This document shows, piece after piece, positions 63,348-64,000 of a stretch of DNA of 64,000 bases (within the stretch, counting starts at the first letter, position 1; each line of letters opens with the position of its first letter). The notes beneath the pieces were generated by a model. The model saw only the letters and a program-made list of their open reading frames with translations. It searched no databases and was not told the origin of the DNA. The translations under genes and the position numbers were made by a program. This stretch comes from Gilliamella sp. Pra-s52 (GTDB taxonomy: Bacteria; Pseudomonadota; Gammaproteobacteria; Enterobacterales; Orbaceae), in NCBI RefSeq assembly GCF_009795805.1, contig NZ_WTEY01000004.1, forward strand, positions 62,001-126,000, in the 5' to 3' direction.

Positions 63348-64000
63348 CTAAATCATATCCGGCGTTAACACGCCAATAATCTCTTTTGCAGGTTGTCGAT
63401 TACCGTTAGCGGCAACTGACCGAGTGGCGTCGATTTCGTAGATTTCGAAATCACTAAAAATACCTCTTACTATTGTGTTGTTACTGTTTGATACGATTGC
63501 AGTTGCTCCACGCCTGACAGCATGAACCAGCAAATCACGCAATAACTTCGTGACTGGGTAATTGAACTTATGGGGAGTGTAGCCAGTAAAAATATCGTTT
63601 TTAGTGCCCGAAATGTACGGCGGATCGCAATAAATAACGTCGCCTGCTTCGGCCATTTCTATCGCTGCCCTAAAGTCTGCCGCCATTAATGTAACTGGGA
63701 CGGAAATCAGCTTGTTGCTGAATTCGATTAGTTCAGCCTTGGGAAAGTAAACCTTTTTATATTTGCCATGTGGCACGTTAAACTCACCTTTTTGGTTATA
63801 ACGGCAAACACCGTTAAAGCAATGGCGATTTAAATAGATAAACTCAGCGGCACGTTCTAACGTAAAGGGTTGCGTTATGTTGCAATTAAAGCGGCAACGA
63901 ACTTCATAAAAATCGATGTCACTATCAAATAGTGATTGAGCGGTATTTACTAATTTGACTAAATCATCACGTAACCAACGATAAACGTTAATTAAATCAC
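63348..64000 (-). CDS. dam: DNA adenine methylase (Dam family), 5' end outside window
   Basis: Partial: about 217 C-terminal codons, open to the window edge. Dam-family segments are YLNRHCFNGVCRYNQKGEFN and VPHGKYKKVYFPKAELIEF, and the catalytic DPPY motif is in VIYCDPPYISG. The frame does not begin at the GTG at 63776, since it stays open upstream with clear homology. The N-terminal SAM-binding FxGxG part lies beyond the edge. Phage Dam enzymes methylate GATC, which can protect DNA from host nucleases. Confidence 0.92.
   Translation of the reverse strand, partial: DLINVYRWLRDDLVKLVNTAQSLFDSDIDFYEVRCRFNCNITQPFTLERAAEFIYLNRHCFNGVCRYNQKGEFNVPHGKYKKVYFPKAELIEFSNKLISVPVTLMAADFRAAIEMAEAGDVIYCDPPYISGTKNDIFTGYTPHKFNYPVTKLLRDLLVHAVRRGATAIVSNSNNTIVRGIFSDFEIYEIDATRSVAANGNRQPAKEIIGVLTPDMI

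Noticed and set aside
63348-63776. Treating the Dam gene as starting at the GTG at 63776
   Set aside because: The frame remains open with Dam-family sequence (YLNRHCFNGVCRYN) up to the window edge, so the gene is partial rather than short.

Overview
The window is AT-rich chromosomal DNA of a gammaproteobacterium. Housekeeping proteins (HtpG, UbiG, GuaB, Mfd, LolCDE, LolB, IspE, HemA, Nfi, TrmN6, Apt) are full length and enteric-like. Low GC, broken enteric synteny (no guaA after guaB, no prfA after hemA, no prs after ispE) and a type I-F-like CRISPR array suggest a host-associated lineage such as Orbaceae (Gilliamella/Orbus-like). That placement is inference only.

Layout. 1-36.3 kb is core chromosome: a BglG-type antiterminator, htpG, a sodium symporter, ubiG, a gluconate-type permease, guaB, an S-methylmethionine uptake and methyl-transfer pair (mmuP-mmuM), three tandem DUF945 genes beside mfd, lolCDE, a rhomboid protease, a GNAT enzyme, an orphan CRISPR array (8 repeats, 7 spacers, no cas genes in the window), an EexN-like lipoprotein with a damaged start, a YigZ-family gene, nfi-trmN6, an arginine-type antiporter with a dimethylargininase, apt, an Ada-type repair regulator, ispE-lolB and hemA. 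A tRNA-Leu(CAA) lies at 36.3 kb.

From about 36.4 kb to the right edge is a P2-like prophage, apparently anchored at the tRNA-Leu. It reads, right to left: Dam methylase (cut by the edge), DUF3850, replication endonuclease gpA, a pseudokinase, an accessory zone, a probable cos region, portal Q and terminase P (plus strand), then O-N-M-L-X, lysis, R-S-V-W-J-I-H, tail-fibre assembly, FI-FII-E/E'-T-U-D and Ogr (minus strand). The E/E' frameshift site is intact. Three 21-bp dyads TTGT-N13-ACAA sit ahead of O/P, V and FI and look like the Ogr-activated late-promoter operators. The integrase, repressor and cox would lie beyond the right edge.

The most unusual part is a duplicated regulatory module, once between ogr and the tRNA (plus strand) and once in the accessory zone between gpQ and gpA (minus strand). 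Each copy has a sigma70 promoter, a structured leader, a roughly 75-nt RNA resembling the C4/CI antisense RNAs of phages P1/P7 and P4, a 65-aa small protein, then a shorter paralogous small protein whose promoter region carries a LexA-type SOS box. The antisense box in each RNA is complementary to a target box upstream and another downstream. Both boxes have changed together between the copies (TTAGCAG/CTGCTAA versus TTCGCAG/CTGCGAA), which suggests two parallel RNA switches of different specificity. The right copy also has an HTH gene with an operator-like repeat cluster. Next to it, translationally coupled to gpA, is a protein-kinase fold lacking the catalytic residues.
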